A stretch of DNA of 64,000 bases. Source: Selenomonas sputigena ATCC 35185 (GTDB lineage Bacteria > Bacillota > Negativicutes > Selenomonadales > Selenomonadaceae). Numbering within the stretch: position 1 is the stretch's first letter; each line of letters opens with the position of its first letter. A model generated the notes under the pieces. It saw only the letters and a program-made list of their open reading frames with translations. It was not told the origin of the DNA and made no database searches. The position numbers were made by a program, and so were the translations under genes. The stretch spans positions 682,001 to 746,000 of the forward strand of contig NC_015437.1 of the NCBI RefSeq assembly GCF_000208405.1, given 5' to 3'. Of this stretch, positions 52,972 through 62,369 are shown in pieces.

Positions 52972-55113
52972 ATGTTGAAAAAGACCGTTTACATCGCAGA
53001 AAAGCCGGATATAGGAAGAGCTGTGGCTGCGTATCTCTGGCCGGATGGCGGTATGGAAAAGGGGAAAGGTTGTTTTCGGAAAGGGGATATTGCCGTTACA
53101 TGGGCATTCGGGCATATCCTTGGCATGGCAACGCCCGAGCTGTACGGAGAAGAATATAAGGTATGGAGCAACTATCCCATCCTGCCGAGCACTTGGCTTA
53201 TGAAGCCCGATCCGCAAAAAAAGGAGCAGCTGGATATAATCAAGGGTCTGATCAAAGATGCGGATGTTGTTGTTCATGCAGGGGATCCCGACAGGGAAGG
53301 GCAGCTTCTGATTGATGAGATTCTGGATTTTCTGCATTACAAGGGTGAAGTCCGGCGTATTTTGATCAATGCGAAGGACGATGAATCTTTGAAAAGGGCA
53401 TTTGCTTCCTTGCGTGACAACAAAGATTTCTATGGTCTGTATGAAGCCGGGCTTGGCCGTGCCCGCGCAGATTGGCTCATCGGCATGAATCTGTCGCGTG
53501 CATATACGGTTAATGCGAGAAAAGCCGGACATGACGGGACATATCGGATTGGCCGTGTGAAAGTGCCGACGCTGGCGCTAGTCGTGCAGCGCGAAAAAGA
53601 TATTTTGTCTTTCAAGCCGAAAAAGTATTATGTGCTGCAAGGGATTTTTGCATATAAAGGGGTTCCTTTTACGGCCACGTTGGAGCCGTCAGAAAACATT
53701 CCCTTGGACGAAGAAGGACGTGTGTTGGATGTAAACCTCTTGCAGGCAATCAAATTGAAGGTAGAGAAGGCTGAGGGCGTTATCCGAGATGTGGCGACAT
53801 CGGAGGGAAAACAGTACCCGCCATTGCCGTATTCCTTAGATACGTTGCAGATCGAAGCGAATAAAATATGGGGATATTCCCCGCAAGAGGTATTGGAAAC
53901 TGTACAGAAGCTCTACGAAAGGAAGCTCGTTTCTTATCCGCGAAGCGATTGCAACTATATCCCGGCTTCGCAAAGAGAAGATGTTCCAAGGATTCTGGCT
54001 GCCTTGAAGGAAATGGATGTACAAGGTGCAGCCGGAGCGAATGTAGACATTGAAAGCAAAGCCTTCAATGATGGGAAGATCACAGCACATCATGCAATCA
54101 TTCCCACGGGCATTCGACCAGAAGACATGAATGAACAGGAAGAACGTATTTATGGCATGATCTCCAAACGCTATATTATCCAGTTTTATCCACCGCATGA
54201 GTTTGAGAAAACGACTTTTTCACTTCAAGTCGGGGATGAAATGTTTTCAGGCAGTGGGAAAATCATCCGTAAGATGGGGTTCCGTGAAGTGGAGAGGGAA
54301 GAGGAAGAACAAGAAGGCACTCCACGGCTTCCAGATTTCGCTGTAGGCGACAAAATCGCAAAGGGTGACTATTCCATCCTAAACAAGAAAACAAAGCCGC
54401 CAAAGCGATTTACAGAGGGAACCTTGATTGCGGCCATGACAAACATTTGGAAGTTCATGAAAGCAGATAATCCGAACCGTGAAAAAATGAAGGAAGTCAA
54501 GGGCATAGGGACACCAGCGACGCGAGATACCATCATTGCGGAATTGCAGGCGACGAGCTTGAAAGGAAAGGCTGTCGAACCATGCCTGAAGAAAGTGAAG
54601 AAAGAACTTCTGCCTACACCTTTCGGCATTTCTTTGATTGAGAATGTAAGTCCATCTCTTGCTGTGCCCGATACGACGGCAGAGATGGAATATGCGTTGG
54701 ATGAAATAGCACATGGCAAAGGGAATCTTTCGGATTATATGGATGATGTGTACTCCATGGTGCATGAAAATATTCAGTTTGCCGAAAAGCACCTATTCCC
54801 TTTGCCGAAGGATAAGAAACGAACACCTTGCCCCATTTGCCGTGAAGGTATTTTGCTGCGGAAGTATTCTCAAAAAAGCAAGATGTACTTTCATATGTGC
54901 AGCAATGAGAAGTGCGTTTCTCCGGATACGGGAAGGAAGATGTTTTATCCCGATGACAGCGGCGAACCGGTGGTTGCGTTTTGCCCGGAATGCGAGACTG
55001 TGCTGGCAAAGCTCAATGGCAAGAATGGAGCTTTTTGGCTTTGCAATCATTGCAAAAAAACATTTGATGACAAGAACGGTCATCCAGTTTTGAAGAAAGA
55101 TAAGGTGATGTGA
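52972..55113 (+). CDS. topB: DNA topoisomerase III
   Basis: 713 residues, type IA topoisomerase that decatenates DNA with single-strand passage; plasmids and ICEs of this type often carry one. TOPRIM motif VYIAEKPDIG at the start and HAGDPDREGQLL at about 103-114; active Tyr at about 322 in LVSYPRSDCNYIP; HHAIIPTG near 383. Two C-terminal Cys4 zinc motifs (CPICREG with CSNEKC; CPECE with CNHCKK). AAGGAG precedes the chosen ATG, which is the second of two adjacent ATG codons. Confidence 0.94.
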   Translation: MLKKTVYIAEKPDIGRAVAAYLWPDGGMEKGKGCFRKGDIAVTWAFGHILGMATPELYGEEYKVWSNYPILPSTWLMKPDPQKKEQLDIIKGLIKDADVVVHAGDPDREGQLLIDEILDFLHYKGEVRRILINAKDDESLKRAFASLRDNKDFYGLYEAGLGRARADWLIGMNLSRAYTVNARKAGHDGTYRIGRVKVPTLALVVQREKDILSFKPKKYYVLQGIFAYKGVPFTATLEPSENIPLDEEGRVLDVNLLQAIKLKVEKAEGVIRDVATSEGKQYPPLPYSLDTLQIEANKIWGYSPQEVLETVQKLYERKLVSYPRSDCNYIPASQREDVPRILAALKEMDVQGAAGANVDIESKAFNDGKITAHHAIIPTGIRPEDMNEQEERIYGMISKRYIIQFYPPHEFEKTTFSLQVGDEMFSGSGKIIRKMGFREVEREEEEQEGTPRLPDFAVGDKIAKGDYSILNKKTKPPKRFTEGTLIAAMTNIWKFMKADNPNREKMKEVKGIGTPATRDTIIAELQATSLKGKAVEPCLKKVKKELLPTPFGISLIENVSPSLAVPDTTAEMEYALDEIAHGKGNLSDYMDDVYSMVHENIQFAEKHLFPLPKDKKRTPCPICREGILLRKYSQKSKMYFHMCSNEKCVSPDTGRKMFYPDDSGEPVVAFCPECETVLAKLNGKNGAFWLCNHCKKTFDDKNGHPVLKKDKVM

Positions 55114-55814
55114 CTGTGGAAAGGTTCGAGGACACGGCAACAGAGGATGAGGAAGAAGAATTTATTGCGATGCAGGCTGTCGATCGTGATACTGTTGACG
55201 AAGTGGCGTCGAAAATAGAGGAAGAAGAGCTGCCTTTGGAATCAAAGGAACCAATATCCTTAGAGAAACCGAAAAATATAGCTGCTCATCCAAAATCTGA
55301 AGAAGAAAGAAAAATCGTCGAAGATTTCAATGCGTTGCAGCAGCGCATGGCTGCGATGCTGGCTCGGCGGACGGATGGAACGGCAGAAGAGCAGCATGTT
55401 TCGGATGCTTTGAATGAATTGAACGGGCTTATGAAAAGCATTCACGAGCAGATGGCACCGTTGGAAAAAGTCGTAAAAAAGACACTGACCTTAGAAGGCT
55501 GCACGCAACAAATCTCTAAGGAAACGGATAGACTGGAACGCCTAGTTCGGCATATTCAGGATGAGGTGCCCGAAGAGATTGAAAAAAGTGCTTCTGAGGC
55601 TTATAAAGCGGCCTTTGAAAATGCGGCTGCAAATTATGAACAAATGGCGAAAGAAGCTATAGCATGGCAGAAATCCCAGATGAAGGATATTGCTGGCTGG
55701 CAGGCAGGACGCTTGAAACAGATGGGGGATGCCGTCGACCGCATTTGGATTCTTGCGCATGTGATGGTGTTCCTGGCTGTATTGAGTATATTGTTGCTGT
55801 GGTTCAAATCATGA
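55110..55814 (+). CDS. Acidic coiled-coil protein with C-terminal membrane anchor
   Basis: 234 residues. Highly acidic N-terminus (about 1-60), long coiled coil at about 65-200 and one C-terminal membrane helix (ILAHVMVFLAVLSILLLWF), so tail-anchored with the bulk in the cytosol. The GTG start overlaps the topB stop (GTGA). Similar proteins appear in mobile-element replication or mobilisation regions, but I recognise no family. Confidence 0.78.
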   Translation: MTVERFEDTATEDEEEEFIAMQAVDRDTVDEVASKIEEEELPLESKEPISLEKPKNIAAHPKSEEERKIVEDFNALQQRMAAMLARRTDGTAEEQHVSDALNELNGLMKSIHEQMAPLEKVVKKTLTLEGCTQQISKETDRLERLVRHIQDEVPEEIEKSASEAYKAAFENAAANYEQMAKEAIAWQKSQMKDIAGWQAGRLKQMGDAVDRIWILAHVMVFLAVLSILLLWFKS

Positions 55815-55928
55815 GGCTTGGCAGACTGTCTTCGGCTGTGCGAAGCGTCAAGGCAAATCGGATATTCCGATTTCCCGTAAGGGTTCAGCCTTTACGCGGA
55901 GCGTGATGAAGCTCAGGCTTTTGCGGTA

Positions 55929-56034
55929 GAGGGAGAAGGTGTTCCTTCTCCCTCCTGCCTTGTCGGCGAGACTGCTGAAAGGGGTGCAGGGGACGAAGTT
56001 CCCTGCTGGGGGTGCAGGGGGCGAAGCCTCCTGC
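55929..56034. repeat. Three consecutive G+C-rich hairpins
   Basis: Hairpin 1 has 11-bp arms (GAGGGAGAAGG, 55929-55954). Hairpins 2 and 3 (55986-56006, 56014-56034) are tandem copies of GCAGGG(G)-x-GAA-x-CCTGC with the same GAA loop and paired changes that keep the stem (GAC/GTT against GGC/GCC). They lie in a 692-bp stretch with no supported gene. Confidence 0.7.
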
Positions 56035-56121
56035 GGTGGTGGGTGGGGTGGTGGTAAGCAAGCCGCGGGCATAGGCCATGAACTTTAGTTCTTGGCTTGT
56101 GCCTGCGGCGTTGTTGTTCAA

Positions 56122-56256
56122 GGCAAAAGGGATTTGCACGCTCTCGTTATGTTTTTCGTGGAGCGTGCATTGCGGAACAGAAGCGGAATATCATGAAGCG
56201 CTGTGAAGCAATGCGGAAGCGGAACGAGAAAGATAACGGTGCAAATCCCTCTTGCC
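56122..56256. repeat. 135-bp element bounded by 18-bp inverted repeats
   Basis: GGCAAAAGGGATTTGCAC at the left and its inverted copy (one mismatch) at the right. Inner sequence continues as an imperfect palindrome (CTCGTTAT and CGTTATCTTT; GCATTGCGG and GCAATGCGG). Could be a MITE or part of the transfer origin. The following 250 bases hold only the promoter-like TATAAT at 56451. Confidence 0.65.
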
Positions 56257-56506
56257 ATCATTTCAAATGGTTTTGCGTTAGGGATGGAAGCCCGAAGGGC
56301 AGAGACAGCGAAGCTGGCTCTGTTCACGACAGCCCGTCCCGAAGGGAACGCCCTGAGAATACGAACCTTAAATAAGGTATTATGCAGAAATATTTCTTTG
56401 AAGATATACATGATGGAAGCTTTAAGATCGACTTTTTCTGCAATATATGCTATAATATAAGAAGTAATATAAGTGGCTCTGCTGTATGAAATGGGAGGGA
56501 ATGGAT

Positions 56507-56698
56507 ATGGTATCTAAGGAAGAAATGCGGAAATGGGTGGATTCTGCAATCAAGGTGCACGAGTTGGAAGGCTTCAAGTTTTCAGAGGAAGACCTGGCGG
56601 TTTTCGATCGCATTGCGAATCTTGAGATCACGACGGAGGAGGCAAGAGAGATATTCCGTGAGAAACTGGCAAGAGAAAAAGAGGCGGAAATGGTATGA
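56507..56698 (+). CDS. VbhA-like antitoxin
   Basis: 63-residue partner that blocks a Fic toxin. The helix that normally carries the (S/T)xxxE(G/N) motif reads VHELEGFKFSEED, so Glu and Gly are kept but Val replaces the Ser/Thr. The remainder (RIANLEITTEEAREIFREKL) matches the antitoxin VbhA family. GGGAGGGA lies six bases before the chosen ATG. The stop overlaps the fic start (ATGA). Near-identical copy at 59188. Confidence 0.85.
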   Translation: MVSKEEMRKWVDSAIKVHELEGFKFSEEDLAVFDRIANLEITTEEAREIFREKLAREKEAEMV

Positions 56699-57342
56699 GT
56701 GCAAGGGATCCATATCTTCAACCGAACGGGGTGCTGCGGAACAAGTTGGGGATCCATGATGGGCACAAGCTCATGGATTACGAGAAGAATTTTACGGCGA
56801 CGCGGTACGTTGATCTGAAGAAGCAAGCCTTTCGCGAGTTCGATTTGAGCACATTGAAGAAAATCCACTACGAACTGTTTCAGGATGTCTACGATTGGGC
56901 TGGAAAATTTCGTACTGTGGATATTGCGAAAAAGGATACCGTATTCTGCCATTGCCCTTATCTTGAAGAACAGGGCATGGACATTTTCAAGCGACTGAAA
57001 AAGGACAACAATCTACAGGGGCTCGATGCTGAGAGGTTTTGCAAAAAGGCCGCCGATCTCTATTGCGATCTGAACATGCTGCATCCTTTCCGAGAGGGAA
57101 ACGGCAGGACGCAGCACATGCTGATTTACCAAGTGGCGAAGAATGCTGGCTATGAATTGGATATGGAAAATGTCGATCGAGAAAAACTCATGGCAAGAGC
57201 TGTGCTGGGCGCGGTTGACAGTCGCTTCATGGCAGAATTAATGAGGGAAACCATAAAGGAGATGCCGAAGGAGAAGTACCCGAAGCGGAAAGTCTTGGTG
57301 AAAGGAAGAGCGGACGAGGACAAGAGCAAGGGGCGGGAATGA
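56695..57342 (+). CDS. Fic toxin, VbhT/Doc-Fic class I
   Basis: 215 residues. Fic core LHPFREGNGRTQHM at about 128-141 has the catalytic His and the GNGR loop, but the last Arg of the usual HPFxxGNGRxxR is His. N-terminal YLQPNGVLRNKLGI and YDWAGKFRTVDIAK are shared with VbhT/Fic proteins of toxin-antitoxin type. A basic C-terminal tail follows. Coupled to the VbhA-like gene. Expected to modify topoisomerases or another host target by AMP transfer, as in VbhT; this is inferred from the family. Confidence 0.9.
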   Translation: MSARDPYLQPNGVLRNKLGIHDGHKLMDYEKNFTATRYVDLKKQAFREFDLSTLKKIHYELFQDVYDWAGKFRTVDIAKKDTVFCHCPYLEEQGMDIFKRLKKDNNLQGLDAERFCKKAADLYCDLNMLHPFREGNGRTQHMLIYQVAKNAGYELDMENVDREKLMARAVLGAVDSRFMAELMRETIKEMPKEKYPKRKVLVKGRADEDKSKGRE

Positions 57343-57367
57343 CGCGGAAGAACCCGTCATGCTGAAA

Positions 57368-57475
57368 GGTGTCCATGATGGACACCTAAACCGGTCAAAA
57401 CCTAAGAGTTTTGACCGGTTTAAACTTTTATGGTAGAATCAGAGGGAAAGGATAATCAAAACTTTTGGTCAAAAC
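57368..57475. promoter_or_regulatory. res-like control region of the resolvase
   Basis: Second copy of the 19-bp palindrome (57368-57386, GGTGTCCATGATGGACACC), then a perfect 15-bp inverted repeat (57387-57401 with 57408-57422, loop CTAAGA) that overlaps the -35 TTGACC of a promoter (TTGACC, 16 bp, TAGAAT at 57434). A third GGTCAAAAC lies at 57467-57475. Layout fits resolvase binding sites that also repress the gene. Confidence 0.6.
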
Positions 57476-57486
57476 GGGGGATTGAA

Positions 57487-58434
<948 letters not shown>

Positions 58435-58558
58435 CCCCCAAAAATCTCAAAAAGGTGTATAATGAGGAGAATGAGAGGAATAAGGAGAACGGGAAGCCTT
58501 GAAATATAAGGCTTCACAAGAGTAGCTAAAATATAAGAATTGAGTTCGAGTAGTTGCC

Positions 58559-58606
58559 AAAACGCCGCAAATCCTTGATATGAAAGGAGTTGCGGCGTTT
58601 TGTTTT
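58559..58606. terminator. Terminator of the resolvase operon
   Basis: 12-bp arms AAAACGCCGCAA with a 19-base loop, followed by TTTTGTTTTG. Confidence 0.85.
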
Positions 58607-58710
58607 GCATCGTGACCATCTATGGAACGGCATATTCATATCTTGACTTCTGTTTTCGGTAGTGATAAAATGCTTAAAGAAATCAGTTGATGACATACGT
58701 CAACCAACCG

Positions 58711-58749
58711 AAAAGCCCCGACGGGAGTGATGACCCGAAGGGGCTTTTT
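58711..58749. terminator. Terminator after the toxin-like peptide gene
   Basis: AAAAGCCCC/GGGGCTTTTT stem, symmetrical, with a 20-base loop that itself can pair. On the reverse strand it stops the small hydrophobic peptide transcript. Confidence 0.8.
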
Positions 58750-58797
58750 GGTGCGCTGATGAGGCGCATCTTGCTGGTGCCACATCGCAGCTGGTTT

Positions 58798-58887
58798 CTA
58801 CTGCGCCAGCATCTGCAGGATCAGCGTCCCGAGGATGCTCCCAAGGATACTGATGAGCAGGGAAACCATGAAATCAATCAATGACAT
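58798..58887 (-). CDS. 29-residue hydrophobic peptide, type I toxin-like
   Basis: Reads MSLIDFMVSLLISILGSILG and nine further residues, one membrane helix from end to end. A very strong GGAGGGAGG site is placed eight bases upstream and a TATACT -10 lies about 60 bp upstream; a terminator follows. Small size, one helix and a strong ribosome site fit type I toxins of the Fst/Ldr or holin-like kind. An antisense RNA was not positively identified. Sequence alone does not prove toxicity. Confidence 0.6.
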   Translation of the reverse strand: MSLIDFMVSLLISILGSILGTLILQMLAQ

Positions 58888-59124
58888 TGTGTCAACCTCC
58901 CTCCTAGCCGGATTGGCTTGATGAGGGCCGTGGCAGTGATAGTATATCATATTTCAAAGTTTAGAGCATAAAGTATATGAGTTACATTGACCAAACGCGT
59001 TCCAACGGCGGCAAGCAGCGAAAACTCGCCCAGCAGACTGTTGTCGCAAAAACTACGAAAATGTGCATAAAGGGAGTATTTTCTTTGATATAAAGTCAAT
59101 ATTTTCAAGGCCTGTAGAATGTTT

Positions 59125-59152
59125 TTGATGTGTGGAGTTTGAGTGGTATAAT
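59125..59152 (+). promoter_or_regulatory. Promoter of the second VbhA-like gene
   Basis: TTGATG, 16-bp spacer, TATAAT, followed by ATAAGTGG, which is also found after the -10 of copy 1 (56451). The rest of 58888-59187 has no gene. Confidence 0.65.
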
Positions 59153-59187
59153 ATAAGTGGTCTTATTGTATGAATGGGGGAATGGAT

Positions 59188-59379
59188 ATGGCATCTAAGG
59201 AAGAAATGAGAAAAAACGTGGACTCGGCAATCAAGGTGCATGAATTGGAAGGTTTTAAGTTTACGGAGGAGGAACTGGCGGTTTTCGATCGTATCGCAAA
59301 TATCGAGATCACGACCGAGGAGGCAAGAGAGATATTCCGTGAGAAGCTGGCGGGGAAAAAAGAGGCGGAAATCGTATGA
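59188..59379 (+). CDS. VbhA-like antitoxin, second copy
   Basis: 63 residues, about 85% identical to the copy at 56507, again with VHELEG in place of the Ser/Thr form of the inhibitory motif. GGGGGAATGGAT precedes the ATG. Its partner gene is truncated, so it may now act on the intact Fic of copy 1. Confidence 0.82.
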   Translation: MASKEEMRKNVDSAIKVHELEGFKFTEEELAVFDRIANIEITTEEAREIFREKLAGKKEAEIV

Positions 59380-59507
59380 GTGCAAGGGATCCATATCTTC
59401 AACCCAACGGGGTCTTGAGAAATAAGTTGGGAATCCAGGATGGGTATGAGTTCTTGGCTTATGAGAAAGATTTCGTGGTGACACGGTATATTGATTTGAA
59501 GAAGCAA
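59376..59507 (+). pseudogene. Truncated second Fic gene
   Basis: Matches the first 44 codons of the Fic gene at 56695 (SARDPYLQPNGVLRNKLGIQ to YIDLKKQ) and then breaks off at a hairpin. The Fic core motif is absent. Read-through continues as unrelated sequence to 59669. Confidence 0.85.
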
Positions 59508-59511
59508 ACAG

Positions 59512-59552
59512 AATGCCCCGCTGCGAAGCGTGCAGTTTCGCGGCGGGGCATT
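59512..59552. terminator. Hairpin at the Fic breakpoint
   Basis: 16-bp arms AATGCCCCGCTGCGAA with one mispair and an 8-base loop; T-run follows. Lies exactly where the truncated fic homology ends. Confidence 0.75.
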
Positions 59553-59553
59553 T

Positions 59554-60136
59554 CTCTTTGTAGGAAATTTGGGGCGGGGAATCGGGAAGTTATTGCTTAT
59601 TCGGCGCTCCTGGCAAAGACTGTGCCGGATTTGAAGCTGTGGCAGACGCCTTCTTCCAAGAGTACATGATCCTTGTCGGGAGTATAGCCCAGCGGCTTAA
59701 GCGCAGCGGCATTCATGCTCCCGCTTGCAAGAGTCTGTTGCGGTATTGATGGAAAGCGACTTGTCAGCCGCTTGAGCAGAGACAGCCACCAAAGTTTCTT
59801 CTGTTGGCCTCCCGCCAATGCCGAGGCAGGGCGTTTGGCGTAATCGTTAATATTTTGCTCCCCATATAAGGGAGCAGATCCACATTGGCGAAGCGTAGCC
59901 GTGAATTGGCGTCCGTAGGAAATATTGACATTTCGAAGGACGAAGAACGATAGCACGATGGATGCTACGTATGGACGTCGAAAATTTGCTAGATACACTC
60001 TCCGTAAAGCAGAGTTGAATGTTTTTGTGTGGGCTCATAGTTCATCCACACCTGAACCGAAGTCCCTTCGCTGTCTGTCCCTGCGCAAACGGCTGCGGCG
60101 CGAAGCATATCTCGCGCCGGCAGCGCCGCGTGTAGA
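59554..60136. other. Gap of about 580 bp without a supported gene
   Basis: Mixed-composition stretch. A reverse-strand frame from 59998 down to 59597 has protein-like composition towards its end (GYTPDKDHVLLEEGVCHSFK) but no start site or recognisable family, so it may be the 3' remnant of a lost gene. No RNA or repeat seen. Confidence 0.5.
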
Positions 60137-60766
60137 TTATTTCATCATCATCTCCTCAAGGATAAATTTGTTCTCGCCCGCAAGATCGAATCTCGGCGTG
60201 TAGTCTACCGGCGTTCGCAGCAGAGCCTCGTCAATCTTGATGGAAACTTCATTCGATAGGCGATTCAGTTCCTTCACCATGGCGCGCACCTTGCTGCGGT
60301 CATAGTCTATGGTCATGATGCGGTCGATGTCGTAGCAGTAGGAGGTCGGATTGCCCTCGTTGTTGAAAACATAGCCGCGCCCTGCACCCTTTTCCAGTTC
60401 ATGCGTGCTTTTGCGATTGGCAAGTCCTTGGAGCGTGGAGAGAAATGCCCGACGGCTCTTGTTCTCGTCTACGGCGGCATCAAGACTGAAGTCCATGTCT
60501 GCCTTGGCCTTGCCGATGGCTGTGCTGAGGCGAGTCTTCTCCTCCATGAGTTCCTCCCAAATGCCGAGAAGCCGCCCTACATCGAAACCCTCTTCGGCCT
60601 TGCAGCTCGCATCCACGCTTTCGTCCTGCTGTCCCGCTAAAGCCTTGCTGCGAAGGTGCTTTTCTGTGATGGTCATCACGTTGTCCGAATCGGACAAATA
60701 GAGGATAATATATCCCATCAATTCGCCGAGCTTATTCTGCGCCTGAAAGGCTTCCTTCAAGTTCAT
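60137..60766 (-). CDS. Unknown helical protein
   Basis: 209 residues, no signal or membrane segment. N-terminal half is strongly helical (MNLKEAFQAQNKLGELMGYI; EELMEEKTRLSTAIGKAKAD); a later STHELEKGAGRGYVFNNEG stretch breaks it. Somewhat like the DUF6847-type proteins in mobile elements, but this is a weak impression. AAAGGAG lies nine bases before the ATG. 58 bp after the next reverse-strand gene, probably co-transcribed. Confidence 0.7.
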   Translation of the reverse strand: MNLKEAFQAQNKLGELMGYIILYLSDSDNVMTITEKHLRSKALAGQQDESVDASCKAEEGFDVGRLLGIWEELMEEKTRLSTAIGKAKADMDFSLDAAVDENKSRRAFLSTLQGLANRKSTHELEKGAGRGYVFNNEGNPTSYCYDIDRIMTIDYDRSKVRAMVKELNRLSNEVSIKIDEALLRTPVDYTPRFDLAGENKFILEEMMMK

Positions 60767-60824
60767 GATGTCACACTCCTTTAATTTTCCATATCTTCCT
60801 GGCATTCACTGCGCGAATCCATTG

Positions 60825-61169
60825 TCATAGACGCTTATACTGCATGATGTTCGAGCTGTCCTTGCCAAGTGCCTTCACTGTGGGAACGGCGCTGCTTCGA
60901 ACCATCTCATAGAACGTCCTGCCGAGTGTCAGCTTCGTGCCGCGGCTCTGCGTCCAGTCCGTGCCGAAGAGCGACTTCAGATTGAATTCCGTACCAGGCG
61001 CCAATGCCGTGACGCGTGCGAGCGCCTCCTTATATGCGGCTGAAAATTCATCTTCGTCACCGAGAAGCAGGCTGCGAACGTAGACGCTGAGCGGCAGACC
61101 TTCTGTTTCGGCACGCTTTTCAAGCCCTTTATGCTCTTCTTCTGAGAGCAATACTTGTAGATTCCGCAA
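60825..61169 (-). CDS. Small DNA-binding-like protein with DUF1413-type C-terminus
   Basis: 114 residues. The N-terminus (LQVLLSEEEHKGLEKRAETE, then PLSVYVRSLLL) resembles a ribbon-helix-helix or MobC-like domain. The C-terminus (GTEFNLKSLFGTDWTQ and LTLGRTFYEMVRS) fits DUF1413. Start is TTG behind AAAGGAG. Together with the next gene it forms a reverse-strand pair at the end of the element and may be its partition or regulatory remnant. Confidence 0.7.
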   Translation of the reverse strand: MRNLQVLLSEEEHKGLEKRAETEGLPLSVYVRSLLLGDEDEFSAAYKEALARVTALAPGTEFNLKSLFGTDWTQSRGTKLTLGRTFYEMVRSSAVPTVKALGKDSSNIMQYKRL

Positions 61170-61359
61170 AAAATCAACTCCTTTTGTCCGAGAGGAATAT
61201 TTTTCTGTATCATATTGTCAAGATTCATATTTACATTATATATCAGAAGCTGGGCTTGTCAACGATTTTTTTGAAATTTTTTTGGCTATGTACAAAAGGA
61301 TGTACATCGCCTGCGGTATATCGCAAATTTCGCAGGGATGGCGAATCATCTGCCGTTTC

Positions 61360-61860
61360 TTATGGCATAAAGAACTGCGTTATATCTACGCCTTCGAGCG
61401 TCAAGAGCTGCACCTTCTTGTCGATGCCGTCGGCGTAGCCTGTGAGACTGCCGCTTGTGCCGACGACGCGGTGGCAGGGGACGATGACGGAGATGGGGTT
61501 GTGTGCGACGGCGCCGCCGACGGCGTGGGCGGCTTTTTCCATGCCGATGCGGCGGGCGATTTCACCGTAGGTTATCGTTTCGCCGTAGGGGATCGAGAGC
61601 AGGATGTCCCAGACTTTTTGACGAAACGGTGTGGCTTTCGGTGCGAGCGGCGGCAGAAAGTCGGGCTTCTTTCCGCTGAAGTAGAGGTCGAGCCAGCGGC
61701 ACGTCTCCTGAAATATGGGGAGGCTTTTTTGTTTGTGCTCCTCTTCGAGCGTGGCGGCGAAGTATTTCTGCCCGTCAAACCAAAGGCCGACGAGTGCCGT
61801 GCCGTCGCTGGCGAGGGTCATGGAGCCGAATGGCGAGTCGTAATGCGCTGTGTATTGCAT
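61360..61860 (-). CDS. ogt: Methylated-DNA-protein cysteine methyltransferase, copy 2
   Basis: 166 residues, full length. Acceptor Cys in IVPCHRVVG and complete EKAAHAVGGAVAHNPIS ahead of it; N-terminal MQYTAHYDSPFGSMTLASDG. This is the intact copy; copy 1 at 35801 lacks the GGAV. Upstream flank is also shared with copy 1 for about 170 bp, including a promoter-like sequence. Leader AGGAAGCCTCTCC before ATG. Confidence 0.93.
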   Translation of the reverse strand: MQYTAHYDSPFGSMTLASDGTALVGLWFDGQKYFAATLEEEHKQKSLPIFQETCRWLDLYFSGKKPDFLPPLAPKATPFRQKVWDILLSIPYGETITYGEIARRIGMEKAAHAVGGAVAHNPISVIVPCHRVVGTSGSLTGYADGIDKKVQLLTLEGVDITQFFMP

Positions 61861-62255
61861 GGAGAGGCTTCCTTTCGTATGTGAAACTTTCAGACATTTT
61901 AATGCAGCTTCCTTCGACTATTATAAAGCAAGGATGAGGGAAAGCCCAATTGTATTTTCATAAGAATATCATCTGAATATTTCTAAAATTCTATTGAATA
62001 ATACTATATATCATGATATCATATAGAAAACATATTGAAGATGGGCGGCTGAATTTATCGGTATTATCCGAACACAGAGGCAAGGCATTACGGATGGAAG
62101 AAAATCACAGAGAAAATTTTTGTCTGCCTGTCATTTACTGTAGTATGCTTGTAAGAGCAGAGGAGAGGGAAAAGAAAAAGCATGGCGGTGTGCGTCATGC
62201 TTTTTCTCTATGGTTTTGCATTTGTCAACAAAAACTGGACATAAAAATTTCCATC
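61861..62255. other. Composite scar next to ogt copy 2
   Basis: Non-coding mosaic. 61861-62028 parallels the flank of ogt copy 1. 62068-62096 matches the SUFU remnant near 28670 (TATCCGAACACAG). 62110-62150 matches 31933-31970. 62160-62210 matches the terminator region of the DUF2828 gene. 62223-62252 is a solo left end of the IS3 element (TGTCAACAAAAACTGGACA). Confidence 0.7.
62175..62205. terminator. Orphan terminator in the scar
   Basis: AAAAAGCATG/CATGCTTTTT stem, near copy of the one at 38226, with no gene before it. Confidence 0.75.
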
Positions 62256-62369
62256 TGCAATTGTACCTGCTCCTGCCGCGCGATTCCTGAGATGGAGAAA
62301 ATTGGATAGTAAAAAACGGAGCTATTCGATAGCACTCGAATAACCCCTAAAGCCTTGAAATATCTAAGC

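Noticed and set aside
58687-58884. 65-residue forward frame over the second terminator
   Set aside because: It covers the terminator stem and lacks a ribosome site; the reverse strand gives a better small gene at the same place.
59597-59998. Reverse-strand frame of 133 codons
   Set aside because: No ribosome site or recognisable domain; only its last part looks protein-like, so it is recorded as a possible remnant rather than a gene.
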